Assembly (NCBI RefSeq): GCF_008831285.2
Contig: NW_022204743.1
Location: forward strand, 1 to 35,440
Direction: 5' to 3'
DNA length: 35,440 nt
Source: Nymphaea colorata
Taxonomy: Eukaryota > Streptophyta > Magnoliopsida > Nymphaeales > Nymphaeaceae
A program made the position numbers and the translations under genes. The first letter of the stretch is position 1. The number at the start of each line of letters is the position of its first letter. Below the pieces are notes generated by a model. It did not search any database and was not told the DNA's origin. It saw nothing but the letters and a program-made list of their open reading frames with translations. Positions 24,601 through 32,880 of this stretch are shown here, one piece after another.

Positions 24601-24748
24601 CGAACACCCTGACTACCTCAAATAATATTACGACCAAATCTACACTCCTTTGGAGCCTAAACCCGATACAACTTTCTAACCCAGCGCATATATGGTGAGT
24701 TCAGACCCGGACGAGTAAACCTTCCGATATCGTGATTATTTATAGTGA
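21621..24748 (+). CDS. Long coiled-coil protein, about 1,030 residues
   Basis: ATG 21621 (MSQPSNPLVTSETAEAKYRK) to TGA 24746-24748. Almost the whole length is coiled coil (e.g. ELKNRELEQENNGLREIKTK; ELMKLRAELVQVRSEAAQLH; SELSSLRQKADRANEQAQ), with very frequent TAG/TAA at Glu-like heptad positions. The C-terminal 100 residues are non-helical and Pro/Tyr/Ser-rich (HEHPDYLKEYYDQIYTPLEP). Two 20-nt introns near the end (24280-24299, 24429-24448) are required to reach this C-terminus. Several one-base frame changes (about 21745, 22085, 22445, 22675, 23085, 23715, 23825, 24205) remain unexplained by introns. Probably a structural protein of basal bodies, cytoskeleton or Golgi; that is inference from architecture. 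The stop lies 23 bp from the convergent gene. Confidence 0.78.
24280..24299 (+). other. 20-nt intron
   Basis: GTAAGCTTAAAATTACACAG; removal joins KIQSIDSD to HSSLKRELGGLKIYL and avoids an in-frame TGA. GT-AG. Confidence 0.85.
24429..24448 (+). other. 20-nt intron
   Basis: GTATTTTCTCTTTTACAAAG; removal joins ENLSNF to IQRFKKVLTMAGHIRI and bypasses TGA 24471. GT-AG, phase 0. Confidence 0.88.
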
Positions 24749-24771
24749 GATGTCTGCATATGTTTGGGTGA

Positions 24772-25449
24772 TCAGCTGGTGTACTTCTTGATGAACTAAA
24801 TCCACTGGTCGAATCCCCAGTTCTCAGCTCCGTCGATTCTGGCTCCGTTGGCATTGAAAATTGGGGCGCCGGAAACACCGTGGGTGCCTACTGAGTATTT
24901 CCAGTGATAGCGAGTGGTATAGTCAGTGGGGGTTTGAGTGTCGAGAGCAGCTCGGATGGCCTGCTCGTTTAGGCGGGTGACTGAGGCAACGAGGGCTGCC
25001 AGTTGGTCGAGGAAGTTTTAGAGAGTGTAGTTGAGAAGAAGCTCCTCGGTGAATTGGTCCTGGTGGTCGAAAAGATAGTCAATAAGCTTTTGAGTTGTGG
25101 CTGCGTCAGTGTTCTTTTGCGCGTAAGTGAAGGCTAAATCGAGGAAAGGATACATTGGTGAATTTTGAAGGCGTAATAATGGAACTGTAGGGGGATCATC
25201 TGGTAGGTAAACTTAATGCCCTTGGCGGCAAGTCAACAGTCCTCATGACGGAGCGTAGGACGTTATAGGAGTTCTTGGAGTCGCCGCCTATTTCGATGGC
25301 AGAGTACATTGGAAGTCGAAAAACGCTTAGATCTGCAGTTTGCCGTTGGGATCTCCAATAGTGAAACCGTATCCGCCCTGCTGGATGGGGACAAGCTGGT
25401 CACACGCTACCAACACCAGTACGACTGCCAGGATCAATGAGGTTTTCAT
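24772..25449 (-). CDS. Secreted DsbA-like thioredoxin-fold protein with CGDS motif
   Basis: ATG 25449 gives a signal peptide (MKTSLILAVVLVLVACDQL); the stop is TGA 24772-24774, about 212 residues. After two 20-nt introns are removed the first strand reads IEAFFDFQCGDSKNSYNVLR, matching the nucleophile region of the DsbA-like family (F-x-D-x-x-C-P-x-S). The cis-Pro segment is GVSGAPIFNANG near the C-terminus. The motif has one cysteine (CGDS), so it would be a monothiol CxxS type rather than a classical disulfide oxidase; exact chemistry cannot be told. The residues between form the expected helical insertion (QKLIDYLFDHQDQFTEELLL). One base appears to be missing near 25235 (LAAKGIKF). It probably acts in the secretory pathway or outside the cell. 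It is convergent with the long coiled-coil gene. Confidence 0.8.
25134..25153 (-). other. 20-nt intron
   Basis: On the minus strand GTATCCTTTCCTCGATTTAG; removal joins AFKIHQ to SFTYAQKNTDAAT. GT-AG. Confidence 0.85.
25288..25307 (-). other. 20-nt intron splitting the active-site cysteine codon
   Basis: On the minus strand GTACTCTGCCATCGAAATAG; removal creates the Cys codon of FFDFQCGDSK. GT-AG, phase 1. Confidence 0.9.
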
Positions 25450-25564
25450 AAGTAGATTATTAATTGGATTGACGCAGTATTATTTCGTCATATTTGTCAA
25501 AAAATGCGCGTAAGCATTACGCAAAGGAAGTTTTTTTGAGTATGGTGGCATGAATGAACATCAA

Positions 25565-26514
25565 TCACAACTTGGCCTTGAGGGAGTTGAAAAAGACGGA
25601 GAGGTCCATGTTTCCTCCTGAAATTATGGCGGCCACTCGCTTGCCTCTAAAACGCTGGTCTTTGATTATTGCTGCCAGGACTAACGCACCTGATATCTCC
25701 ACAACTAACTTCATCCTCTCTTGGAAAAGTCTTGATGCCTGTATCATTTCTTCCTCTTCGACCAGGATGATATCACTTAAGAATTCCTTCAAAAAAGAAA
25801 ACGTGATATCTCCGATGCTGGTCCTCACTCCTTCTGCCAGCGTAACAGGTGGGTATTCAGGCTGGATTGTGCCTTTTTCAATGGAATCCTTTGCATCCCG
25901 TGCTAAAAATGGCTCCACTCCGATCACCTTGGTCTTTGGACTGAACCTGAGAGTAGCTGAAAGAGTCCCACTGCAGAAGCCGCCTCCACCGACTGGCACC
26001 ACCACGTAGTCCAACTCTTTTAGCTCCTCATATATCTAGAGAGCACAAGTAGCTGCGCCGGTGATGATCTGCAAATCGTTGTAAGGATGAATGAAGACTG
26101 CTCCAGTCTCTCTTGCCACTCTGCTGCTTTCTTTCTCTTGCTCAGCTGCCTTAGGCCCTGATTATACGATCTCCGCTCCATAGCCTCTGACTGCATTTTT
26201 CTTGACTTCCGGGGTGGCCTTGGGCATCACAATAGTGGCTTTGATGCCTAGTGCTCTGGCAATATAGGCAACAGCTTGGGCATGGTTGCCAGAAGAGTGA
26301 GTGCATAGTGCTTTTGGGTTTTTAAGTTGAAGAATTTTATTAGAGGCTCCTCTAACCTTAAACGAGCCAGTCTTTTGGAGGTTCTAGCACTTGAAGAAGA
26401 CCTGAGACCGCATAAGGAATCGATATAAGTGCTGGTGAGGAGAGGAGTGCGATGTATGTAGGGCTTCACTCTTCTGTGCGCCTCTAAAATATCTTATTTT
26501 GTTGGGACTATCAT
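25565..26514 (-). CDS. Serine racemase / threonine dehydratase-like PLP enzyme
   Basis: ATG 26514 (MIVPTKEDILEAHRRVKPYI) to TGA 25565-25567, about 316 residues, the usual length of serine racemase and of catabolic threonine dehydratase without a regulatory ACT domain. Fold-type II PLP motifs are all present in order: RTPLLTS, FFKCENLQKTGSFKVRGA with the Schiff-base Lys, SSGNHAQAVAY, PVGGGGFCSGT (phosphate-binding Gly loop), IGVEPFLARD, ISGGNMD. The enzyme would racemise or dehydrate serine or threonine in the cytosol; sequence alone does not choose between these. TAG encodes the Glu after FFKC and the Glu of ALEIYEEL, both conserved across the family, which is the best evidence for UAG = Glu. 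One base is probably missing near 26403 (SLCG/SQVFFKC). It shares an 81-bp divergent promoter with the aspartic protease. Confidence 0.93.
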
Positions 26515-26595
26515 TATAAATGAAATGGCTTATCCGACTGGCCTGATATGCTTCCTGCTTATTGACTTAATTTAATCTGCTTATAATTAAAGTAA
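26515..26595. promoter_or_regulatory. 81-bp bidirectional promoter
   Basis: The only non-coding DNA between the divergent start codons of the PLP enzyme (26514, minus) and the aspartic protease (26596, plus). It must hold both promoters and leaders. AT-rich, with TATAATTAAAG just before the protease ATG; no further motif recognised. Confidence 0.6.
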
Positions 26596-28099
26596 ATGAG
26601 CATGAAGATCAAGCAGTGGCTGTTGATCGCCATAATGGTGGGAGTATGTCTAACCATTGACCCGCAATTACCAAGCCACGTCATCCAGGTCTACGGCAAC
26701 GCTACTCTCGGCTACTACTACGTCAACCTATACATTGGCACTCCGCCTCAGGAACAGTCAGTCATCATAGATACTGGAAGCGGACTGCTCGCCTTACCCT
26801 GCAGTCGCTGCTTCGCATGCGGTAGTTCGCACATTCATCGTCCTTTCGACCTCCAGTAGAGCTCATCAAGCAAGATCATCACCTGTGTATCCACTGTCTT
26901 ATTTAGAAATCAGGTCATGAGTTATGCAAAGAACGCTGCCACCAACAGAGTGACGATGCCTGCACCTTCCTTATTTCGTATGCCGAGGGAAGTTCTCTAT
27001 CGGGTATCATCATTGAAGATGCGATTCAATTCTAGCCTAATTCTAAAGGTGAGTCTATCACCACTACATTTGGATGCACAGTCCGTGAGACAAACCTCTT
27101 TTACACACAGGCTGCTAATGGTATCTTCGGACTGGCTCCTCACCGTAAGGCCGTTTGCTAGACCTACTCTACTAGAAGCATAGCCAGTTCACTGGGTAAG
27201 AATTCCTCTTCTCTATCTGTTTGGCCAAGAACGGGGGACAGCTGGCAGTGGGAAGAGTGGCCGATGAGCTTATCAAGGACAAACAGCCAGTAAAGACCAC
27301 TTTTGACGCTGGACGCAACCTCTACTCTCTCAACTTGGTTGGAACTATCAGGATGAATGGAACTGTCTTGAGAGATGGTTAGTCGTTAGGATATTTCGGC
27401 CTGTTCATTGACTCTGGGTCCACTTTCACCTACTTCCGCAGCAATGAGTACAACAAGATGCTGCAGGAGATCGAAAACAGCTGCGCCTACCACCCCGACC
27501 AGTGCAAGATCGCTAAGAAGTCCGGCATGAAGTGTGTGAAGATAGAGGTAAGGGAGGGGCAAGATCTTAGGTAGGCTCTGCTTGATATCTTTCCCACCTT
27601 GGAAATAGAAATCAACGGTTAGGTGGTCGGCTGGAGGCCCGATCGCTACTTCTTGCTCAGGAATAGGCGCACCGGTGAGGCCTGCTTGGGGATTTAGTCG
27701 CTCGATAGGTTTTTGCTGGGATCAAACTGGATGGTCGATCGCAACGTAGTCTTCAATCTGAAGGACCAGACAGTTGAGATATACTCGGGAGTGAATTGCG
27801 TTCCTTCGTCCGATAAAGACGGCCTTCCAATATACACTGACGATAGTTCAGGGCCTCTGCCTTACATCTCAGCGGTGCTCAAGATAAACGAGGACGTGCT
27901 CGCCAAGTTACTCTTCTTCATCCTCATAGCGATCGCACTGGTAGTGACTCTTCTCTGCATCGGAGTATACTGTTTCAAGCGATAGCCAGCAGCTGCCCCA
28001 AAAAGCAGTAGCATGCGTAAGAGGAAAACGTCACTATCGCCGATATCTCTACCAACAGCCAACGGACTTGGGGGAAAACCACGGGGAATCAAAGAGTGA
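26596..28099 (+). CDS. Membrane-anchored pepsin-type aspartic protease
   Basis: ATG 26596 starts with a signal peptide (MSMKIKQWLLIAIMVGVCLT); the stop is TGA 28097-28099, about 488 residues. YYYVNLYIGTPPQEQ leads into the first catalytic motif DTGSG (about residue 59), then a Cys-rich loop (CSRCFACG), the flap-side segment CTFLISYAEGSSLSG, NGIFGLAPH, FSICLAKNGGQL, the second catalytic motif DSGST (about residue 260) and LLGSNWMVDRNVVFN near the end of the domain. A hydrophobic span follows (LLFFILIAIALVVTLLCIGV, about residues 422-441), then a short basic tail. The layout matches membrane-bound aspartic proteases of the plasmepsin V/nepenthesin kind of lineage. It probably acts in the secretory or endolysosomal system or at the surface. 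One 20-nt intron and a 17-nt candidate restore the frame. ATG 26602 is a second possible start. Confidence 0.93.
26887..26906 (+). other. 20-nt intron in the protease gene
   Basis: GTATCCACTGTCTTATTTAG; removal joins SKIITC to KSGHELCKERCHQQ. GT-AG, phase 0. Confidence 0.92.
27145..27161 (+). other. Candidate 17-nt intron in the protease gene
   Basis: GTAAGGCCGTTTGCTAG lies right after NGIFGLAPH. Its removal restores the frame that continues to FSICLAKNGGQL. At 17 nt it departs from the 20-nt norm. A single missing base nearby would also explain the frame change, so this is less certain than the others. Confidence 0.5.
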
Positions 28100-28129
28100 G
28101 GAAGTGCCAAGCGAAGTGGAAGTGGCTGA

Positions 28130-29569
28130 ATGATTTGTGTCTTGTTTTGGTCGGTGCCCAAACGGCTGAAAAAAGTCGAAAATTCAAAGAATAGGGATCA
28201 AATGCCCGGTCATTATAATTCGCTTCAATCAGGACAATTCCATTCTTTAAGGTTGCTTTTCGCGATGAGATTGGTTCTAAAGGCAAGATTCGACCTCCTC
28301 CTTCTTTTTAGTTCAAAAACTCTCAAGAAGCAGATCATCACCAGGCGCTCAATCTCGATTATCAAATTACCTTTGATCCACAAAACAAATATATTTCATT
28401 CCAAAGTCCATGCCTTTACCGATCAAGCCATACTATGCCAATTTGGACTCTATTAGGGTAGCATTTATAGTTTGATGGGGAGGCGGTCCCCCGCAATATA
28501 ATTTTATTGTTCGTGAATTTTATGCAGTAGAAAGCCGAGTTTCCTTGTAATTGCATTGGCAACATCTTCAACCCGCAGGAAAAGCTCTTCCTGGTCCGCA
28601 AAAAGGAACTTGAGGAGGCAGATCCGCCCATCCTCCGCAGGGGCAATAAGTCCTCGGAAGTCAAAAACGAAAGCGAGGGCAAACCGCAGAAGAAGTCACT
28701 CAAGAAACGCCCGCTTTCCAACCTTTCCAACGAAAGCTCAGCGCCCCTCACCCCCACCGACCCCATCAAGAACGAATAATTGAGGGCCTGCTTTGACCCT
28801 GATGACCCCCATTTCAGCTTTTCTCGCGTGGACGAGCACCCCTTCAGCTCCACCGCCTTCACCCCGCACATCCCCCACCTGCCGCACACCACCAGACACG
28901 GCGACCACCACCATAAGCAAAAATCCTATAATCAATTCCCAGACCATAGAAACTACCAACCACAGCCAATCCCCAATTTTTCCCAGCGCCTCCCCGCACG
29001 CTTATCCTGCAACCGACCAACAGACACGCTCCCTCTCCGCCCAGCCAAAACAACCAATCGCAAAAACAGCCACCCAACCATCCGCAAATCGATAACAGCC
29101 ACCCCCATCCTCACCCACAGCCGCAACCTCAGAAGATGCAGTTGCCGGTGAGACCAGAGCGTGAGAGTTGGCTGCCGCGGGAATAATCGCTGCTGATTGA
29201 GGACTTTGACCGTCTTTTCAACCAGTAAGGCTTCTCTGAAGATAAGCCGCCAAGGGTGCGCTAGGCTCAACGTTCGCGGAGGTTCTAAAAGCAGCAGTTA
29301 GTTGGGAGGTTTGCGGAATCCGACGATGACGCAGCTCAGATCCGCCCTCGGAGGTGATCGGGAAAGGCTTCTAGAGCCACTTCCACGACTTCTGGGAGGA
29401 GGAGGGCAACCACGCCAAGGAGACATTCGCTTCTCGGTCCACCAACACCAAGCTGTCCGAACTGCAGCGCGTCAACGACAACCTGGACTTGCACTCCCAG
29501 CAGACCCACACTCACGAGCGCAACAAGTTCGGCACCTTCGTCAACTACAAGTCCTACAAGTTTCTATGA
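28130..29569 (+). CDS. Hypothetical protein, low-complexity middle
   Basis: ATG 28130 (MICVLFWSVPKRLKK) plus a 20-nt intron (28175-28194) leads into a frame open from 28195 to about 28990 without TGA: FKVAFRDEIGSKGKIRPPPS, LNLDYQITFDPQNKYISF, FDGEAVPRNIILLFVNFM, FPCNCIGNIFNPQEKLFLVR. Further on the protein is Lys/Ser-rich, then His/Pro/Gln-rich (DNSHPHPHPQPQPQ), then acidic-basic (LLIEDFDRLFNQEGFSED) and ends HERNKFGTFVNYKSYKFL at TGA 29567-29569. At least two one-base frame changes (near 29000 and 29345) are needed. About 470 residues, no known domain. It starts 30 bp after the protease stop. A shorter form starting at ATG 28522 is possible. Confidence 0.6.
28175..28194 (+). other. 20-nt intron
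   Basis: GTCGAAAATTCAAAGAATAG; removal joins the start MICVLFWSVPKRLKK in phase to GSNARSLEFASIRTIPFF. It starts GTC rather than GTA, so it is somewhat weaker than the others. Confidence 0.6.
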
Positions 29570-29749
29570 TATTAATATTTTTATTCTCCCATAGAGAACA
29601 ACCCAAAGGAATGGCAGTATTTGGCTTTTGAGGCAATAAACGAAAATTTGAGTAGTTTTGATGGCGGAATGGGATAAGCTACTTGGGATGGATGGTATTA
29701 CTGATATTATGCTATTTGCGAGTACTATGCGAGTAGACTATCAGGATCG
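29570..29749. other. Convergent intergenic region
   Basis: 180 bp, AT-rich, between the stops of the hypothetical gene (plus) and the pseudokinase-like gene (minus). It holds two 3' ends. No feature seen. Confidence 0.5.
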
Positions 29750-30772
29750 TCAGTACCTTGAGGCGAGAGACACTTTTGAGTTCTGCAGGCTCTCGTAGAT
29801 CTTGTTGGTGTCGAACTTGAACGGTTGGAGGTTGACGATTTCCTGTTCGTAGGGCTTGAAGGTTAGATATACTTGGCTGGGAAGAGGCCGGTCTGCATGG
29901 TCGCTCAGCATGATCCGCAGCAGGTTAATCAGCAATTTAGAGTACTTAAGTCTCTCCGCAGCTTCTAGCGCACGTCCTACTGCCACGTCGTTGAGTTTCA
30001 TCCTGTACATGTCGTAGAAGGACTCTCCATCGATGAAGGTGCAAATCTAGAGCGCGAGGACAGCGATCGAAAAGGTCTGGCAGATGTTGGGGTGCAGTTT
30101 AGGGCCGCGATTGTCGCGGAGGGCGCGGAGCTACTCAGGAGCTGGGTAAGGCAGCAGTACCGAAGTAGTTGGGGAGGGTGGCTGTGCGAGATTCCGGCTC
30201 GGTGAGTATGTTCTGAGCTTGACGTGTCCGCGGTGGTTGAGGAGGACGCTGCTGGTCTTGAGGTTGCCGGATTTGAGCTTGTAGGGTTCGAACTTGCGGC
30301 AGGCGTTGAGGACCGAGTAGAGTAGGTACCAGACCTGGATAGGAGAAGTCATGCCTCGCTCTCGCTAAACTTTTCGTAATGGCGCTTCCTCGCTACGATC
30401 TCGTCCTTGATGTTGATGCTGTAGATCTCGTGGAAGATCTGCGAAGTTTTCGGAGTACCTCCAGTGATTTTTCGTCAGAGCAAATGCCCTTAGTCTCGTG
30501 GATGTAGCAATAGACGGGCAGCATTAGGTTGTCGCACTCGATATATTGTCCGAAGAAGTTGAGTCTGAGTGTATGGGTGGTAACTTTTAAAGATAGGAGG
30601 TGATGTTTTCGGATGCTGAGTTGAACGGGTAAAGTCTTCTGGTGAGTTTTGTGTCGTAGTTGGAGCTGGAGAGCTTCGACTGGAACATGAGGTCGGTTTG
30701 GCTCAGCTGCTGGATGTCCGCCAGGTAGGCCTCGTTGTCGCCAAGCACGCCCTTCCCTTCACTGTTACCCAT
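29750..30772 (-). CDS. Pseudokinase-like protein
   Basis: ATG 30772 (MGNSEGKGVLGDNEAYLADI) to TGA 29750-29752, about 334 residues with one 20-nt intron. The C-terminal two thirds follow a protein-kinase C-lobe: QVWYLLYSVLNACRKFEP fits helix E, LKSGNLKTSSVLLNHRGHVK occupies the HRDLKPENILLD...GHVKL position, PYPAPEELRAL fits the APE motif, and FSIAVLALEICTFIDGESF fits helix F with its conserved Glu encoded by TAG. The catalytic HRD Asp and the DFG motif are absent (HVKLRTYSPSR follows directly), so catalysis is unlikely and a binding or scaffold role is inferred. A Gly-rich loop is not evident in the N-lobe. Two one-base losses are likely (near 30355 and 30455). An earlier in-frame ATG at 30856 exists but would overrun the short gap to the next gene. 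Confidence 0.68.
30565..30584 (-). other. 20-nt intron
   Basis: On the minus strand GTTACCACCCATACACTCAG; removal joins ENITSYLEK to LNFFGQYIECDNLML. GT-AG. Confidence 0.85.
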
Positions 30773-30872
30773 CACTATTATATTATGCTGCACGCCCTTT
30801 GCCCATCTGGTAGGATGGAAAGGCAGATGCAAAATGATACTGAGCGTGTTTGGCATGGATGAGGAGTAGTGA

Positions 30873-31781
30873 TCATGGCTTTTTGGCGGTGAGCTTGTTG
30901 AGCATGGCTGTCACTCTTGCCACTTCTCTCGCGTAGATCAGGCCCTCTTCTCTCTCCTTTGCTGTGATTTGATCTTTTTGATCAGCAATTCCTTCTGTCT
31001 GGTCAGCTTCTCCTGCTCCATTTCAAGCTCCCTCCTTCTGTTCTACCGTTCAGCCAGCATTTTCTCCTGCTCCTCTCTCAACTTTTTCACGTTGTCTGAG
31101 CTCTGCTGCAGAAGTTAGTTCAATTTCTATATCTGGTCGTGGGTCTGCTAGATGCGCTTCTGCTCCTCCTCCCGCTTGCTCACCACGCGGATCATCTCAT
31201 CGCGAAGTCCCTTCTTGCGGCGCTACCACTCCTGGCTCCCCTTCTCAATTTACGTTTGCTTCTGGCGGGCCGCCATCAGGTTCTGATTCGAAAAAGCGGT
31301 ACTGTGCGCATGGTTTGAATGATGGCGACGCGGTCGTCCTCGTCGAGACCCATCAAATTTATCTCACTGCACAAATTTTAGAGGTAAACTTTGTTGAAGA
31401 CTGGCATCTCACGCTCTCTGCGCACTCGAACCAAGATTGGACGTAATGAACGTATGATACGATAGCCAAGCGGTGAGTAGATGAGTCTTGATAGATGGGG
31501 CGCTACCTATATAGGCTTTGGCAGGTGGAGGCGAGTGTGAGTATGTCGCTATCTTCTAGGAACCTAAGCAGCAACTCTATCGGTTTGAACGATACAGCCA
31601 CAACCTTGACAAAAGTGGCAAGGATGGTTTGATTGTTGTCGTACCCGATCTTGCCCCTCACCGCAAGTTGATTATGCAGGTTCTGATACTTGCGGACTGC
31701 GAACTTGAGCGTGAGTTCTGATTTGGAGAGGCGTTCCTCTATTTCCTCCAATCGTACGGCTTATCCTGCTGTTTGGTTCAT
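30873..31781 (-). CDS. F-box-like protein with C-terminal coiled coil
   Basis: ATG 31781 (MNQTAGEAVRLEEIEERLSK) to TGA 30873-30875, about 289 residues, with two 20-nt introns (31487-31506, 31283-31302). Residues about 65-95 read PIELLLRFLEDSDILTLAST followed by CQSLYR, which resembles the F-box pattern (LP-x-E-x-L-x-x-I/F-L...D-x-L-x-L...C-x-x-L/W). After a linker (GYRIIRSLRPILVRVRRERE) comes a long coiled coil (KREEEQKRIEQTHDQIEKLN; EKLTRQKELLIKKIKSQ), ending in EVARVTAMLNKLTAKKP. A missing base near 30962 must be assumed for this ending; without it the frame stops at 30938. If it is an F-box protein it would be a substrate adaptor of an SCF ubiquitin ligase; that is inference. The start lies 31 bp from the stop of the upstream CXC gene. 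Confidence 0.65.
31283..31302 (-). other. 20-nt intron
   Basis: On the minus strand GTACCGCTTTTTCGAATCAG; removal joins VAIIQTMRT to NLMAARQKQTEIEKGS. GT-AG, phase 0. Confidence 0.9.
31487..31506 (-). other. 20-nt intron
   Basis: On the minus strand GTAGCGCCCCATCTATCAAG; removal joins STCQSLYR to LIYSPLGYRIIRSLRP. GT-AG. Confidence 0.9.
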
Positions 31782-31812
31782 TATAAAAATATGGAACTCT
31801 AAAAATGAGGGA

Positions 31813-32746
31813 TCAGGAGGGCGGGGTGGGGCAGTTGGCGCACCCCTCGCACTGGCAAAAAATGCCGCATTGCTGGCCCGAATTGAAGCACTCGCAGTAT
31901 TTCTTCATGCACTTCGTCTTGCGGCACTTGCAACCCCGACGCACCTAGGACAGCTCAAGCCCCAAGTTGAACACTGTTGGGATCTACTGCACGTCCTAAG
32001 CAAAGGCTCGAGGATTGCGAGTCAAAGCCTAAAGCACTGCCTTTTGATGAGTTTAGTTTTAGTTCATATTCCCACACCCCACGCAGTTGCAATTTTGCGA
32101 GCAGAGTATCTGTAGGTTGAAGCACTCACAGTACATCTTGAGGCACTTGGACTTTCTGCAGTTGCACCCCAGCTCCTGCACTTTCCGAATCTTGCTCAAC
32201 CGCTCCCGCTTCTCCGCGCTGCTCCCCACCTCCCGCCTTCTCACCTTTCGCTCCTCCCGCGCCTCCCGCGATGCCTGTGGTCGCAGGCCCAGGGGCGGGT
32301 GGCGAGATTGGCGGTCGGAGGAGGCGAGGGAGGAGACGGAGGAGATAGAGGAGTTGCGGGCGGGCAGCTCCCTGCCTGAGCTGGCAGAATCTAGCATCTT
32401 CTCGGGAGGGCGCAGCGACTGGCGAGCGGGACAAATAAATCCTCATAGGGCTCTTCCTGCATGCGGCCTCCTCCCCCCTCTCTTCCGCCCGCTCCAAATC
32501 CATTGGCTCTGCGTCCCAGCGCAGAGGTTACTCTTCCATGCGCGGTTGCGAGTAGTCGAGGCGCGGGTGATAGTCTTCAACAATGGCGGTGCGTTCTAGT
32601 TCTTCAAAGACCAATTCTTCGAAGAAATGGCGACGGTGGGGAAGGGTAAGGGGAAGGGGGAGGAGGTCTTCGGGGTCGCTCGGGGGGTAGTGCTGTACTA
32701 TCTGCCGCTGGTGCAGCAAGTTCTTCAAGTGCGATGGGTTGTTCAT
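31813..32746 (-). CDS. Tesmin/TSO1-like CXC (CRC) domain protein
   Basis: ATG 32746 ([20 protein letters not shown]) to TGA 31813-31815, about 310 residues. Two CXC repeats form a full CRC domain at the C-terminus: [20 protein letters not shown] followed by [12 protein letters not shown], a linker containing NENETHQKAVLEALTRNP, then [20 protein letters not shown] followed by [12 protein letters not shown]. This is the DNA-binding module of LIN54/tesmin/TSO1 proteins, which bind CHR-like TTYGAA sites and, in animals and plants, sit in DREAM/MuvB complexes controlling cell-cycle genes. The N-terminal half is acidic then Ser/Arg-rich and poorly conserved; one base seems missing near 32400. Both Glu of NENE are TAA and several linker Glu are TAG, at positions that are Glu in relatives. 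Likely nuclear. Confidence 0.93.
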
Positions 32747-32880
32747 TCCCGCAATTATATTACACAACAATCCCTCGGCGAAACGAATGTGCGCCCTCCA
32801 TTCCCTCCTTAAGAATTAATTCGGATGTGGACAGCACCCCGAATAAGTACCCCTGTAAGCATTGATGGCGACCCCTCATA
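32747..32880. promoter_or_regulatory. 134-bp divergent promoter
   Basis: The non-coding gap between the divergent starts of the CXC protein (32746, minus) and the receptor-kinase (32881, plus). AT-rich in its left part (GCAATTATATTACACAAC). It must serve both genes by position; no specific motif assigned. Confidence 0.5.

Noticed and set aside
28416-28892. Minus-strand frame of 158 codons
   Set aside because: It overlaps the plus-strand frame that continues from 28195 through 28990 and has no domain; the plus frame has better composition.
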